DNA of 64,000 bases from Sabethes cyaneus (GCF_943734655.1 NC_071353.1:25344501-25408500), one strand, 5' to 3'. Numbered from the stretch's first letter, positions 12,205 to 23,298 are shown. Program-made: numbers and translations. The notes: generated from the sequence alone by a model not told the origin.

Positions 12205-12348
12205 TTTAAATTTAAGTCATTTTTCATGTCCAATCACAAGTTCAATTTCAAGTCCAGTTAGGGAGTCAGTCCCGGCGTAAAGGTTCGCATCTAATTCCAA
12301 TTTCAACTCCGATATAAAATCCAATTTCAAGTTCATTTTTATATCTGA
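12205..12348. repeat. Minisatellite of ~12 bp AAGTCCAATTTC units, left block
   Basis: Degenerate units such as AAGTTCAATTTC and AATCCAATTTC. The same array resumes at 13374 after a Helitron-like insertion, and a second full copy lies at 28920-29690. Confidence 0.75.
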
Positions 12349-13318
12349 CTAGCTGATTGTCCGATCTCACTCGGGCCCCTTTGTCATTCAGTCATTAGTA
12401 TATCTGTTTTTGTAACGAAAACTCTTATAATGCAAGAAACAAAACCCTTTTTTTTTTTCATTTAAATATGTCTACTCCCTTTGTCAGTTCCTATCACGTT
12501 TTCACCCAACCACTTGTAAATTTCTTTTCTTCTCTATAATCCCTATAAACCGATACAAAGCCATTTTTACGTTTTTGAACCTCCCCCTTTTTATAAGCCA
12601 CCCTATTCCCCCTTTCAGAAATAAAACAACTTGTACAACTGCTTTCGTTCCAAATGCGAGAGAAACGCACCCCTTTACCCATTTGAACCTTTCTATCTCA
12701 TTGTAATAGACCGCCTCCGTCTTTTGTCAACCTCCCGACATGCCAAGAAACATGTGTTTGACAAACGACGTTTGATGAATAACAGTCCAGAAGTTCCGGA
12801 GCTATGGCATAGCATACATCCCTATTCACGTTGCTCGTCTCCCAACATGTCAGTTCCTTCCCAATCAGCTTCCCCGTCTGTCACGTAGTTAATTATGCAT
12901 CGATTTACTCAATAAAAATTGCTTTAACGGAAACGAAACAAAGGTTTATTTACCCTTTATTCCTCCTCGGTGGAACGCCCCTCTTTTCTCAAAGTTAGTT
13001 GCACAACTGCAATCGGTTTAAATGCTAGAGAAACGTAACCTCTTTTACTTTTACTTAGATCTCTCCCTCCCTTGTTAGGGGTTCTCCCCTTTTATCAACT
13101 CACCAGTGCTGATTCACTTATGTCAAGGAACATGTGTGACAAGTTTGATGAAGAACCGTCCAGGCATTTCGGAGTTATGGACCTGCTTCCCTCTTATCAA
13201 TCCCCCAGTTCTGATTCCTTTATATCAAGGAATATCCATCGCCAACTTTGGTGGAGATCGGTCTAGGCGTTCTGGAGTTATGGTGGAACATACAAACATT
13301 CAAACATTCTCACGCTCA

Positions 13319-13373
<55 letters not shown>
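12349..13373 (-). mobile_element. Helitron-like element inserted in the minisatellite
   Basis: On the minus strand the 3' end is CAATCAGCTAG followed by T, fitting the CTRR-T rule. The other end begins in a (TA)n tract followed by GTATGTTCCACCATAACTCC and GACCGATCTCC. Inside are diverged monomers sharing a GGAGTTATGG-like phrase (12796, 13170, 13273). Minisatellite sequence flanks both sides. There is no Rep/helicase ORF, so it is non-autonomous if it is a Helitron. Confidence 0.5.
13320..13373. repeat. (TA)n microsatellite
   Basis: A 54 bp pure TA run at the edge of the Helitron-like element. Confidence 0.95.
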
Positions 13374-13375
<2 letters not shown>

Positions 13376-13671
13376 AGTCCAATTTCAAGTCAAATTCTAT
13401 TCTCAATTCAAGTCTTTTTTAAGTCCAATTTTAAGCCCAATTTGAGGTCAACATCTAGTCTAGTTTAATTCCAATTTATGTTCGACTCAAAGTCCAATTG
13501 CAGCTTCCAATTCAGGTCCAGTTTGAAGTCCAATTTTTAGTCCGAATTCAAATCCAAATGCTAACCTAATCAATGTCTAATCTAAAGCTCCATTTTAAGT
13601 TAGATTTCAAATCCAATTTGAATTTCTCGGGTGGCCCCAGGCTGAAACATCGAGATGTCATCTCTATAAAA
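13374..13671. repeat. Minisatellite of ~12 bp AAGTCCAATTTC units, right block
   Basis: Units such as AAGTCCAATTTTAAG and CAGTTTGAAGTCC continue to about 13630, then a unique junction GGGTGGCCCCAGGCTG. That junction matches GGTGGGCTTTGACTGG at 29675 in the second copy. Confidence 0.75.
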
Positions 13672-14140
13672 TCTATACCTATAAAAATGGATTTCTGTCT
13701 GTCTGTCTGTCTATACGTATGTTCCTTATAGAATCGAACTACTGAACCGATCAGCGTGAAAATTTGCATGTGGGGGTTTTTGGGGCCATGGAAGGTTCTT
13801 ATGACAGTTAGAGACCCCTCCCTCCCCTAAGGGGGCTCCCATACAAATGAAACACTAATTTCTGCATAACTAGAGAACTAATCAATCAATTGGAACCAAA
13901 TTTCGCATGTGGGAATTTTAGAAGGCAGAAATTTTTTATATGGTGAATTATGACCCCTCCCTCATTTAGGAGGGGGGGGGGGGGTCTCATACAAATGAAA
14001 TACAAATGGAACCAAATTTGGCCTGTGGGGGATTTTGGAGTCTTGAATTTATTTTATGATGGTTAGAGACCCCTCACCCCCTGTGGTAGGGGGATATGGA
14101 CGGGAACTTGAGAAATGCGGGACTCTTCCATAAAACATTA

Positions 14141-15313
14141 CCCAAGCAGCAATGAGCAATGAGTTTTGTTGTACTCTTATGGTGGTTTTTGACGTAGGAC
14201 TACGTCTTACGGCAAGTTTTGAGAAAGAGTGTCATTCCAAAAAATCAAAAAATGCGAGCGTCACGAAAAATGAAAGGTTTTGAGCGCTAATAGCTCAGCG
14301 GTTTTCCGATCGATTTTCAATACTTTTACACCAATCGATCGGAAAATCTTCTAAGAATTGACCCAAATGAAGAAAAGTATGGATTCTTGATGTTGAACTA
14401 TTGAAAAATTGAAAATAATGAACCTATGTTTTACCAGAATTCTCGCTTCGTGATTGGTTGGAAAATTCTTTACGATGATCTAAACCTATACCAATTTGAT
14501 ATCTGTGCTTGGGAAGTAAGCCAAAACAAGTGACAAAGCTTCCTCATTTCAACAAGATTTCTTAACACCGCGGTTCAACCTAGACCATTTTGATGTCCTT
14601 GCTTGGGAAGTACGCCAGAGAGAATGACAAAGCCCCCTCGTGCCAACAGATTTCTTACGAACGCGATTAAACCTAGTCCAATCTGATGTCTGTATTAGGG
14701 AAGTGTGCCAGAAAAAATTACACTAGTTCGTTGTCCCAACAGATCGCAAATTGTTTACTGCGTGACGATTAAACCTCGGTGATTTTGATATCTGTGTTGG
14801 AAAAATGTGCTACAGCTGTAGTGTTCGATTATAATACGGCTCTGTATGAATACGCATGCTTGCCGTTTCATTAGAAGTGTAGTGAAAAGATGTGCTGTTG
14901 ATAAAATAGGATTGAATTGGTGAAATCCTTGCAACGTGGGAAACCATGGATAATAAAAACAATCTTTAATTTCAGTAAGGTAGCAGGAAAGTAACAGTTT
15001 GTGTTCTTGATTTTGTTAAATTGTTTTCAAATGCACAATCTTTTGAGAATTGAACGTATGCAATGTTACTACTTTGATAAATGTTACATACAACGTATGT
15101 AGCATGTATACATGTTGCATATGGCATGTATACATGAAGAATCGAATGATTACAAGCATGAATACATGCTACTATCACTACAAGGAGACTTACGTAGTCC
15201 TGCGTCACCTATATATGCGGTCGTGTCTTGTACACAACCCCTCTGATTTTTATAACAAATTTTAGTCTTAAATGCCATCTTAAGACTGTAATAAAGCCAA
15301 ATTGTTACTTGGG
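14141..15313. mobile_element. CCCAAGTAACA MITE split by element D
   Basis: The left half (14141-14190) begins CCCAAGCAGCAATG and runs to ACTCTTATGGTGG. The right half (about 15252-15313) runs from AAATTTTAGTCTTAAATGCC to ATTGTTACTTGGG. Flanking TA repeats fit a TA target duplication. Copy B of the Helitron-like element lacks it (AACATTATTCAATAAC), which gives the empty site. Confidence 0.8.
14191..15246 (+). mobile_element. Element D, copy 1 (unclassified, 1,056 bp)
   Basis: It begins GACGTAGGACTACGTCTTAC and ends GTACACAACCCCTCTGA, flanked by TTTTT on both sides. Near the right end, ACGTAGTCCTGCGTC is an inverted match to the start. The interior has four tandem units starting at about 14482, 14576, 14669 and 14771, each opening AAACCTA..CCA.TTTGAT and containing TTGGGAAGT. 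Copy 2 (48238-49292) is nearly identical in length and sequence; copy 3 (38154-38962) is diverged. There is no protein-coding capacity and the class is unknown. Confidence 0.75.
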
Positions 15314-15747
15314 TAGTCAATAACAAGTACATAAAAACTATCTATAGTAACACTAGATCATTCAGGGCAAGACGACCGCGAGTGTTGCCGGCGAACCGCC
15401 GTCGGAAGCGCCGCCCACTGGGGGGAGGCAACCCCCTGCAGAAATCACTACTATCTAGGTTTATTTGTTTTCCTAGGTCTACTGACCTCTATAACTTTCC
15501 TTCAGTTGGGTCCGAACGAGCGACAGCGAGTAAGGAGAGAATCACCCCTGCGAAATGGTACTTTTCACGAAAAAGTTATCCATGAAATGGTACATTCTGC
15601 TTAAGGTTTTTCGCGAAATGGTATTTGGCGAAATGTTGTACAATCACGGCGAATATTGCTATCCGCTTGCTGGCTAAGCAATGAGGGGAGCTGTTTTCTA
15701 CTTTACTGTGAGGAAAAATTACAAATTTGTATATTAAACTACCCTTG

Positions 15748-16044
15748 CAGGTAACCAATAAGCATTGACATAAGCAGCAAATCAGCATATCTGGCATTTT
15801 AAACTGCACGTTGTTGTATATCAGCTTTTTGACTGCATAGGTGTTGTAAATTGGCATTAAAAATTCAAATTCAAATTCTTCGTGTCGGTAATTAGCTGTA
15901 AATTAGCATTGTCAGCACTATAAAAAGGTTAGCAATAAAGTAGCTGTATATTTTGCCAAAATAGCATTTAAGTAGCATTTAAGGCGACTTAAATGCTTTT
16001 TGGCCTACATTTGAATAGCATTGGTGATACTTATTGGTTACCTG
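15748..16044. mobile_element. 297 bp palindromic module (CAGGTAACCAATAAG ends)
   Basis: The ends CAGGTAACCAATAAGCATT and CTTATTGGTTACCTG are inverted repeats. The interior is rich in AAGCATTTAAG and TAGCTG phrases. The same module is in Helitron-like copy B (34436-34732), and a diverged stand-alone copy is at about 23299-23632. It is probably an independent MITE carried by an ancestor of copies A and B. Confidence 0.6.
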
Positions 16045-16205
16045 GGATGCTTTCATAGTTACGTAACTGCCAAAATGAATCATCTAAGGTTGAACTCCTC
16101 AGAAACTTGCAAAACTCAAGATTGTAACAAAGATCATCTGAGATTCATGAGTTATGAACAACACAGTTTAATTTGTGGCAATACAAAGTTTGTCGGGTCA
16201 GCTAG

Positions 16206-16395
16206 TTTAATATAAAAAAGTCCTAGTAGTGGAACTTCTAACTTTGGACTTGTAAACCTAATCGACCAAAATTTGAGATAAATAAATTAATTACGTAAAA
16301 TAGAACTGCTATCCTACGATTACTTGGTAATTTTTTGGTCCAAAAGTTGCTCTTGAAAGGTCGGTGCCCCATCTTCTATTGAGATGTGGGCACGT
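16206..16395 (+). repeat. Unique tail of minisatellite repeat H, copy 1
   Basis: AATTTGAGATAAATAAATTAATT..CATCCTACGATT-like sequence (16270-16330), continuing to GATGTGGGCAC, matches 29700-29835 downstream of the second minisatellite. It therefore belongs to the same repeat unit, separated from its minisatellite by the Helitron-like insertion. Confidence 0.7.
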
Positions 16396-16871
16396 CAGTG
16401 GACTCAGCCAATATGAGTTTTGTCTGCGCACGTTGAGGTTTTAAAAAACGCTTTGAAGATTTAATCACAAAATTAAAAATAATACGCTTTGTTTTGTGCA
16501 AAGGGGATTAAACACATTTTTTGCAGCTTCATACTAGCTAAAATTGTTTTGAATAATCCGATTTGTACTTTGCAAACAACAAACCAGTGCACCGTGGACA
16601 TTTTTTATCGAAAAGAAGTCCTTTGTCTCTATGTCTTAAAATGCCGCTGAGTTAGGCTCTGACTTTTGAATTTAAAACAAAGATATTTTTAAAAGGATTC
16701 CAATGGTGTGGTGCTTGTTTATGGTACATGTCTGCTTCTAGCAGTTCTCAACCAAAAGAAGTGTAATTTACCCTAGTAAGCCATATCTCCGGATTTCGGT
16801 GAATAAAATTGATCTGTCTTGGTCATAAATTAGATATTTTCATGAAGAATCCGATGACAGGGTATATCTTT
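16396..16871. other. No feature seen
   Basis: AT-rich DNA with no frame or repeat that I can support. Confidence 0.45.
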
Positions 16872-17345
16872 ACGGCACGGGCTATTTTCTTGCTGTTTTG
16901 GTCAAATGAATGGCATTTTACTAGAACACGATCACTTTACAATGACACGATCACTTTGACCAAATTTACATTCATTTAACAGTACCGTCTCAGCCAAGCA
17001 AAATTTAACAAAGTTTTGTATGGAACATTTGTATAATTAGTTATTATCTACAATTTTGCTGAACAAAGTTTTGCTGTATCTATTGTAGTTACGGTGCTAC
17101 AATGCTAGTAGCTCATTAGTAGTGAACGTTCACTTGGCTACTAATGAGCTACTAGCATTGTAGCATTTTAAATACAGAAGATACAGCCCAACTTTATTCA
17201 AAAAAAGCTGTAGATAATAACTAATTCATCAATCGTCCCATATATAACTTTTTCAAATTCTGCTTGATTGAGACGTAAATTCTTTTAAATCAACTTTTAC
17301 ATTCTTTTAAATGAATGTAAATTTGGTCAAAGTGGTCGTGCCGTC
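16872..17345. mobile_element. 474 bp palindromic foldback/MITE
   Basis: The ends ACGGCACG and CGTGCCGT are inverted. Inner matches include GACCAAATTTACATTCATTT versus AAATGAATGTAAATTTGGTC, and TTAGTTATTATCTACA versus TGTAGATAATAACTAA. The central palindrome (17098-17165) pairs GCTACAATGCTAGTAGCTCA with its complement. It has no coding capacity. Confidence 0.75.
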
Positions 17346-20300
17346 CCTGCTCTTGATTCCGTTGGACTAGATTTATTCTTTTTTCTCCAAACGAAAGATA
17401 TTTTCATAAACCTACACTCCAGTTTGATGCTTGTTTGTTTATTTCTTGCAGTTTTGTGACATTTACTGAGAAAATTAAAGAAAAATGGCAAAGTTTTCCG
17501 CAATCAAGTACCCTACCATCGGAATCCACATGAAATTAGCTTTCTTATGGCGAAAAAGGATCGGCTTTATCCCAGTGCGTTTCAGAGTTATTGTACAATA
17601 CATCTTTGTACTCTCAGAAAAGTAGGGTAAAATGACCCTCATTTGGCAAAACTACTAGAAACATACGCGTGGCATTGATGCCTATAAAAATGTCTTTTGT
17701 TTGACATCAAGAGATTAAATGTAGCCCAGCGTCATATGGAGATATTGAAACAAACGCTACTAGGACAGTTTTTATAAAGCAGTTATGGCAACTGATTTAA
17801 AACCAATTTCAGTCATAAACAAGTTTCGTCAACCGAAAGTGCCAAAAGTATGTTACTTGGGAAATGACTTTTTTTTTCGAAAAACTCACCACTTGGCAGT
17901 GTGATTGGTGAAGATTGGAATCGAACAAAAATGCATTACTCGACTACCCATCTGCAAATTAATATTTTTCATTAACACATGCAGAGAATATTTTATGTTC
18001 AACTAAAAATATTTTTAAATTATCTAACCAACTATATATGTATCAAAAGCATGGTTTAATTAATTTTATTTGCGAAGGCTTTGATTACAATGTTATACAA
18101 TATAAACAACAGAAAGATATGATAAAACATTTCATCTCGTCGAAACAACGAGGGACAAATTGTTCATAATAAATAAGCAATTAATCAACAAAGCATTCGA
18201 TAATGAACATACATCATCTGATGAGCGAATAATTTTAATTGGAATGATATTGAAATTGAGATTTACTAGTGTACTCAACAACAGTATAGAGCGCTCGGCC
18301 ATGATATAGCGTGATAGGCAACTGGTAGTGGTAAAATGTTCACAGTTTAAGTCCCGTACATTGCCAAGTGGACAACCAACAATCAATAAGTGCCAACAAG
18401 TTCATCGCAATTTTTAATAGTTCAGTGCAACGTAACTTTACCGCTTAATTTTGGATGATCCTATCCGGTTCCTGTATCCTGTATTTTTTTAAACGAAGCT
18501 ACCAGGAAGGCCGCTGCTAGTGTAACAAAGGTTTGACCGGGCACCCTTTTTTTCTCTTTTCATAAAATTGCCTCAACGCGCTATCCTGATGCGAGGTCCG
18601 TTTCACGATGGTGACGGTATTCCATTTTCACTCTTGCACTGTTCCCTGTAGTCCATTCGAATATTTTTTTTGTTATTGTTGTTGCTTGATGTTGGTACCG
18701 CTGCCACTTCCGGCCGGCGAGATTTAGTTGATCACACAGTCTGATATGGGTCTCACTAGAGGTCCAGTTCAACCCAAATAGTGCACCAACACGGATAGGT
18801 CAAGCATTTTTCGTTCCATGTGAAACGATATTCACTCGGTCAACAATAACCAAAAATTTATGTGGAAGAGGGCGGTTGGTTTCGCCAGTTTCACACTGTT
18901 TCACAAACACGCACACAGACACACGTGCACCACTTTGAGCCTACTCGATTCGGTTGACTGCTATTGATGACGGCGATGATGAAACGGAAAACAAGCAAGC
19001 GGCAAGCGGTTTTGATTCTTTTGGGCGATGGAAGAGAACGGACAATCAATTTTCATCACTTTTTATCGCTTTTGCAAGTCGGCTTCTTGTTCGGCTCTCT
19101 GCCGAATCACTATATAAATTAATTTTCATCTTGTCAGCAGCTTCCATTATTGGGCACCCTTCTCAGGCAGAATTTTTGTTTGTATTTTATTCTGACACAA
19201 TCTTTTATTCATTAAATTACACCGCCAAATCACACTGTCAACACACTGGAATCTGTTTGTTCATTTTGTTCGGAAAACGCTAACGTACCGTGAACATTTG
19301 AAAATAATCCACGCACTTCCGGCCAGTGGCCAGTGCACGAAACCGTGCCGGTCACTTTAGAGCAAATCGGTACGATAAATTAAAGCTTTCGGACATAATC
19401 TTCCGCTTTACATTGCGTCCTGCTGGGCAACACCAATTGACCACTCATACCGAGCGCCGATTGTAGATCCTTTAATGATAGCAATAACGTAGTCCACAAA
19501 ATTCACACCTCAGGAAGCACAAACATATCCCGGCATCGATTGCATCGATGGTGCACAGCTGAGCCCAAATAACCTAACGCACTGGATCTCCTGTTATCGT
19601 AGTCACTCGAACATCGCATCGCATCCGAACTAAAACGACCACCGAACGGAAGGATCCAATTATTGCCCGCACAGGCTCGAAATTCTACACGCTGCAGCAC
19701 GGAACGCAGGCTGTTGTTGTTCCACTTCCAATACACTAAGAATAGCCATGTTAGCAAGCATCCATTATCATCACCACAGCCAGGATCACCACCAGCACCG
19801 ATGTCATCGATTTAATAACCCTTTCATCCCCATCCTTCGGCAGTCGAACGCACACATTTACATTTTCCCTCCAGCCCCATTCCCAGCATCCGTACAAAGC
19901 GAGCAGAACAATCTTTGCAAATTTCTGTGGCCCACCTTTTGCGATTACAATTTACCAGTGCACAGAACACTCCCTTGGTATCTGCTGCCACCACCCACCC
20001 AGGGCTGGTTCGTTCCCGTTGGTTTACAACTCAATCGGGCAATCAATCTTCCGCGCCGCTGTCGATGCAATCAGCGGAGCTAATCGCAATTGCACTTGCA
20101 CAAAACTGCACCGCGATCAACGTCGAACCGTGATGGAAAAGATTAAGCGACCTACCGAACCGACCAACGAACGACGACGACGACGACGATAACGCGCAAG
20201 AGACGACCACGCGAGGGACACAATCGTACACATCCGCTGGGCATAGATGTCATGCTAAAACTACCGTAGTTCGCCAGTTCTCGCACGGCCAGGACCTTCC

Positions 20301-20838
20301 GACGAGGCTACTCCGGGCGTGCTCCGCCGAACGAGCAAAACATTCTCCCGCTCAGGGTCCTGCATTTTCTTTCCGCGAGAACTTCCTGAGAATTTCCGTT
20401 CTCAAGTATCGGAATCCCTGCGTCAGCTGATAGTGTGCTAACAGCGGAACAATGCTATCAAAGCATCCTGCAAGCGTTTTGGTCGTTTCTTCCGAAATCA
20501 GCACTCTCCGCTTATAGATAACCGTTCTCTCGCGGCGGGAGAAATGCTCTATTTAGCTCTACAACGATTCGGCTCGGTACCGTCGGGAAGAGTGCCGCAA
20601 GGACATGCGCCCTGCAAGCGGGCGTGCGGTCCTGTGTTGCAAAATATCGCCGAGGTCGTAGCTGTCAAGTGCGGTGAGTGCCCACACCCTCCGGAAGGCG
20701 CTCTTTTCAACGCAATGCCAATGGTATAGTGTCGGAACCGGGTCGATACCAGCGACGCGTACACGTTCAGTGGTGAACTAGCGTTGATTGAGAGTTCCAC
20801 CAGAGAATAGCGACCGGGTTCGGGACGGTAGGTCGAAT
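17346..20838. other. No recognised gene; GC-richer segment at 18.5-20.8 kb
   Basis: Roughly 18.5-20.8 kb is less AT-rich than its surroundings and has overlapping short frames on both strands, up to 111 codons, none resembling a family I know. It holds a (GAC)n run at about 20170-20190. It could be a 5' untranslated or promoter region of a gene outside the window, but I see no coding exon with conserved motifs. Confidence 0.4.
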
Positions 20839-21594
20839 TCTTTTAATTATTTTATCATATTTTTCCTTTTGTTTTGATTTGGAATTCAATAAGTTATGTA
20901 ATTTTTTAGTGAATCACAAAATAAATTTTGATAGGTCACTACTTACTTCGATACAATTCGATAATGTTTGACATTTTGGCAATGTTCATACAGTTCTGAC
21001 TCAAACTTCGGACACTTAAGCTATGCTGCAACTTTGTCCTAAGCAAAATATTCGAAGCCATTAAAATTTCATCAGCACCATAAAAATATATTTATTTCAA
21101 CTGAAAAACGTTGAAAATGACTATAAAATACTGTGTTTTATGTGAACAGTACCAATAAAGTACAGTTCGGTTTTGTATTAAACTTTGGACATTTTTATGG
21201 TCTTCATTCAAACTACGAACATTAGTGTCTCTTCAGTGATTCAGTGATGAAAAGTAACGTTTATCGTGCAACTTAACTTAATTAAGTGAGTTTATTTATA
21301 TATCTTTTACTGAACACTTGCCGTTTCTATCCGTCTAGCAGCCTGATTTGACTTTTCCCCAGTAAAAACATTTTAATCGATACTTTCATAGTTAGTTGAT
21401 AAATATTTTTAAATAGCGTGAACGGCATTCAAAGCAGGTTCAATTTGAATAGCTTTATAATCAGCACAATTCATTTTCGAAGGATATGAACCTGAAAAAT
21501 CAGATATTATTCATGATTGTCCGAGGTTTAAATCGCTCGTCCAAAATGTGTACCAATTTTCGGACACTTAAATTTCCCTAATATCTTTAAAATA
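20839..21594. other. AT-rich DNA with scattered CGGACACTTAA motifs
   Basis: CAAACTTCGGACACTTAAG near 21003 and TTTTCGGACACTTAAATTT near 21557, with weaker versions near 21180 and 21217, hint at an older repeat that hosts the next element. No gene is seen. Confidence 0.4.
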
Positions 21595-22551
21595 GAGTAC
21601 GGCGGGGCATAAGTGCGATGTTTGAAGTTGTCATCAATTTTCGTGAGATATAAAGAAGGACAACAACATATTATATTTTATAGTGACGCAGTAACTCAAT
21701 GTCTTCACACTCAACTATAAATCATCTGCGGTAATAGAGTTTTGCAAAATAAATTCTTCTTTCTTCTGATCCAATGCCGATTCGCACTTTTACCCCACTA
21801 GCGGAGCAAAAGTACGAATACCGCGGGGCAAAAGTGCGAAGCTCGAATCCATGAAATTAGCACAACAGTAGCTAACAAAAGCATATTATCTTCAATCTGC
21901 GTTATGTTTCGGTTAAGAATATTCTCAATTTGCACCTTTCCTATTTTGCGCTGGTGTATTGCAGCCTCCGTTAGATCGAAACTTTTCCAAACGTTTATTT
22001 TTTGTTTCATCAGCGGAAAAACATTGTTTTCCTTCGGCCAACATCTGTAGAGCACACAGTTTTGTACAGATCTTCCATTTCTAGTATCTGTAATATAGTG
22101 CCTAAAGCTGTATATAATTAGCTATACTTTTTGCCTCGTCCATGAATCGCACTTTTGTCCCGTCCATGAATCGCACTTTTACCCCGCTAGGCGCTTGACG
22201 GGGTTAGATTAAATTACGGAAAAGCGAAATACATTTTGTAAATTCTTTTCACCGTATCTTCAAAACAGATATGTGAGTGATGTAAAACGCTGCTACAAAT
22301 TTTCAACAAGTAATATTCTCCTGTTGATGTCGCATTTGCCGTATAACGAAAAATTACATCAAAACCACCCTAAAATAACATTTGCACATAACTCAGCAAC
22401 TATGCTTCGTAAGCAACCAAAGTTTACGTTAGATTCAAGCTGTCAAAGTAGTAACCCATCCCTGCCAATGTAGTCAATTTACTCGGAATCTGCTCCGATA
22501 AATTATTGAATCGCACTTTTACCCGCATCGCACTTTTACCCCTCCTTACTC
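21595..22551. mobile_element. 957 bp TA-flanked TIR element
   Basis: The ends GAGTACGGCGGGGCATAAG and its inverted counterpart (CCCCTCCTTACTC) are flanked by TA on both sides, as for Tc1/mariner-type insertions. Seven or so copies of TCGCACTTTTACCCC, in both orientations, lie at about 21605, 21783, 21823, 22147, 22171, 22510 and 22528. Such subterminal repeats could be transposase binding sites. No transposase frame remains. Confidence 0.7.
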
Positions 22552-22925
22552 TATAGCATTTATCACTGTAGTTATTTTAACTTTGTTTTGTGTTCCACGT
22601 ACCTAATAATTATAACAACAAAAAAAAATCATTTTAAAATTGCCAAAATATTGCAAACGATATTGCAAAAATAGAAACTTTTACACAAAACGCTAAGAGT
22701 AAGCTAATCAAGTGAATAGCATTCTAAAGATTTTTGCGCGAGTTGTAGCACCAATTATCTTTGGGTGACTGGCTTGATATTGATACGCACTAAATTGTTA
22801 CGGACGTAAACTGGTTAAAGGAGCCTGCAGGTAACATACTCTAATCTGGGTTATCATTTACGACATCGGTTCGCACGTGATTTCCCCGGAAAATGGTAAA
22901 ATTGTGACAGAATGTTTCGATAAAT
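22552..22925. other. No feature seen
   Basis: AT-rich sequence between two palindromic elements. Confidence 0.45.
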
Positions 22926-23073
22926 AATTCGGCACCAACTTTTCAAAAGAGCCAATCTGCAAATTGTGAACAAATCGAGGTTATTTTCTGCTGGACTAGT
23001 ATAGGGAAAGAAACCCTCACTCGGTTTGTTCACAATTTGCAGATTGGCCCTTGTGAAAAATTGGTGCCGAATT
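22926..23073. mobile_element. 148 bp palindromic MITE
   Basis: AATTCGGCACCAA is mirrored by TTGGTGCCGAATT. Inside, GCCAATCTGCAAATTGTGAA mirrors TTCACAATTTGCAGATTGGC. The loop is about 40 bp. The arms are almost perfect, suggesting a young copy. Confidence 0.8.
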
Positions 23074-23298
23074 GTCTTTCAACTAATTTATAGACTATAT
23101 TTCATCAAACAAATCAACGAATTTAAGCTATAACTTATAGACTACCAGTTATGCTGGTCAAAAGATCTCCAATTAGCGATCGTTTTCTTAACATTCTGCT
23201 TTTATTTATCTTCATATTTGACGACAATATGCAGTGCAGAAATGCAAGAAACTAATTGATGTAAAGCTGCAAATCAAACGCTTATAAGCAATTCCACC

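Larger units (their letters stand above)
13672..16205 (+). mobile_element. Helitron-like element, copy A
   Basis: The 5' end TCTATACCTATAAAAATGG (preceded by A) is followed by (CTGT)n and GTATGTTCCTTATAGAATC. The 3' end GTCGGGTCAGCTAG is followed by T. Copies B (34275-35850) and C (36683-37448) share these ends, which fits Helitron insertion between A and T with 5' TC and 3' CTRR. A short palindrome ACAAAGTTTGT lies just before the 3' end. The interior holds ~150 bp monomers (ACCAAATTTGGC.., GGGAGGGGTC), a split MITE, element D and a 297 bp palindromic module. No Rep or helicase coding sequence was seen, so it is non-autonomous. Confidence 0.65.

Noticed and set aside
14972..15208. Minus-strand frame starting MTQDYVSL, repeated at 49063-49254
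   Set aside because: It is retained in both copies because element D is nearly identical at the DNA level. It is short, resembles no family, and is absent from the diverged copy 3.
18500..20838. GC-richer segment as a host gene or promoter
   Set aside because: No exon with recognisable protein similarity and no convincing promoter set. Short overlapping frames are expected by chance at this composition.
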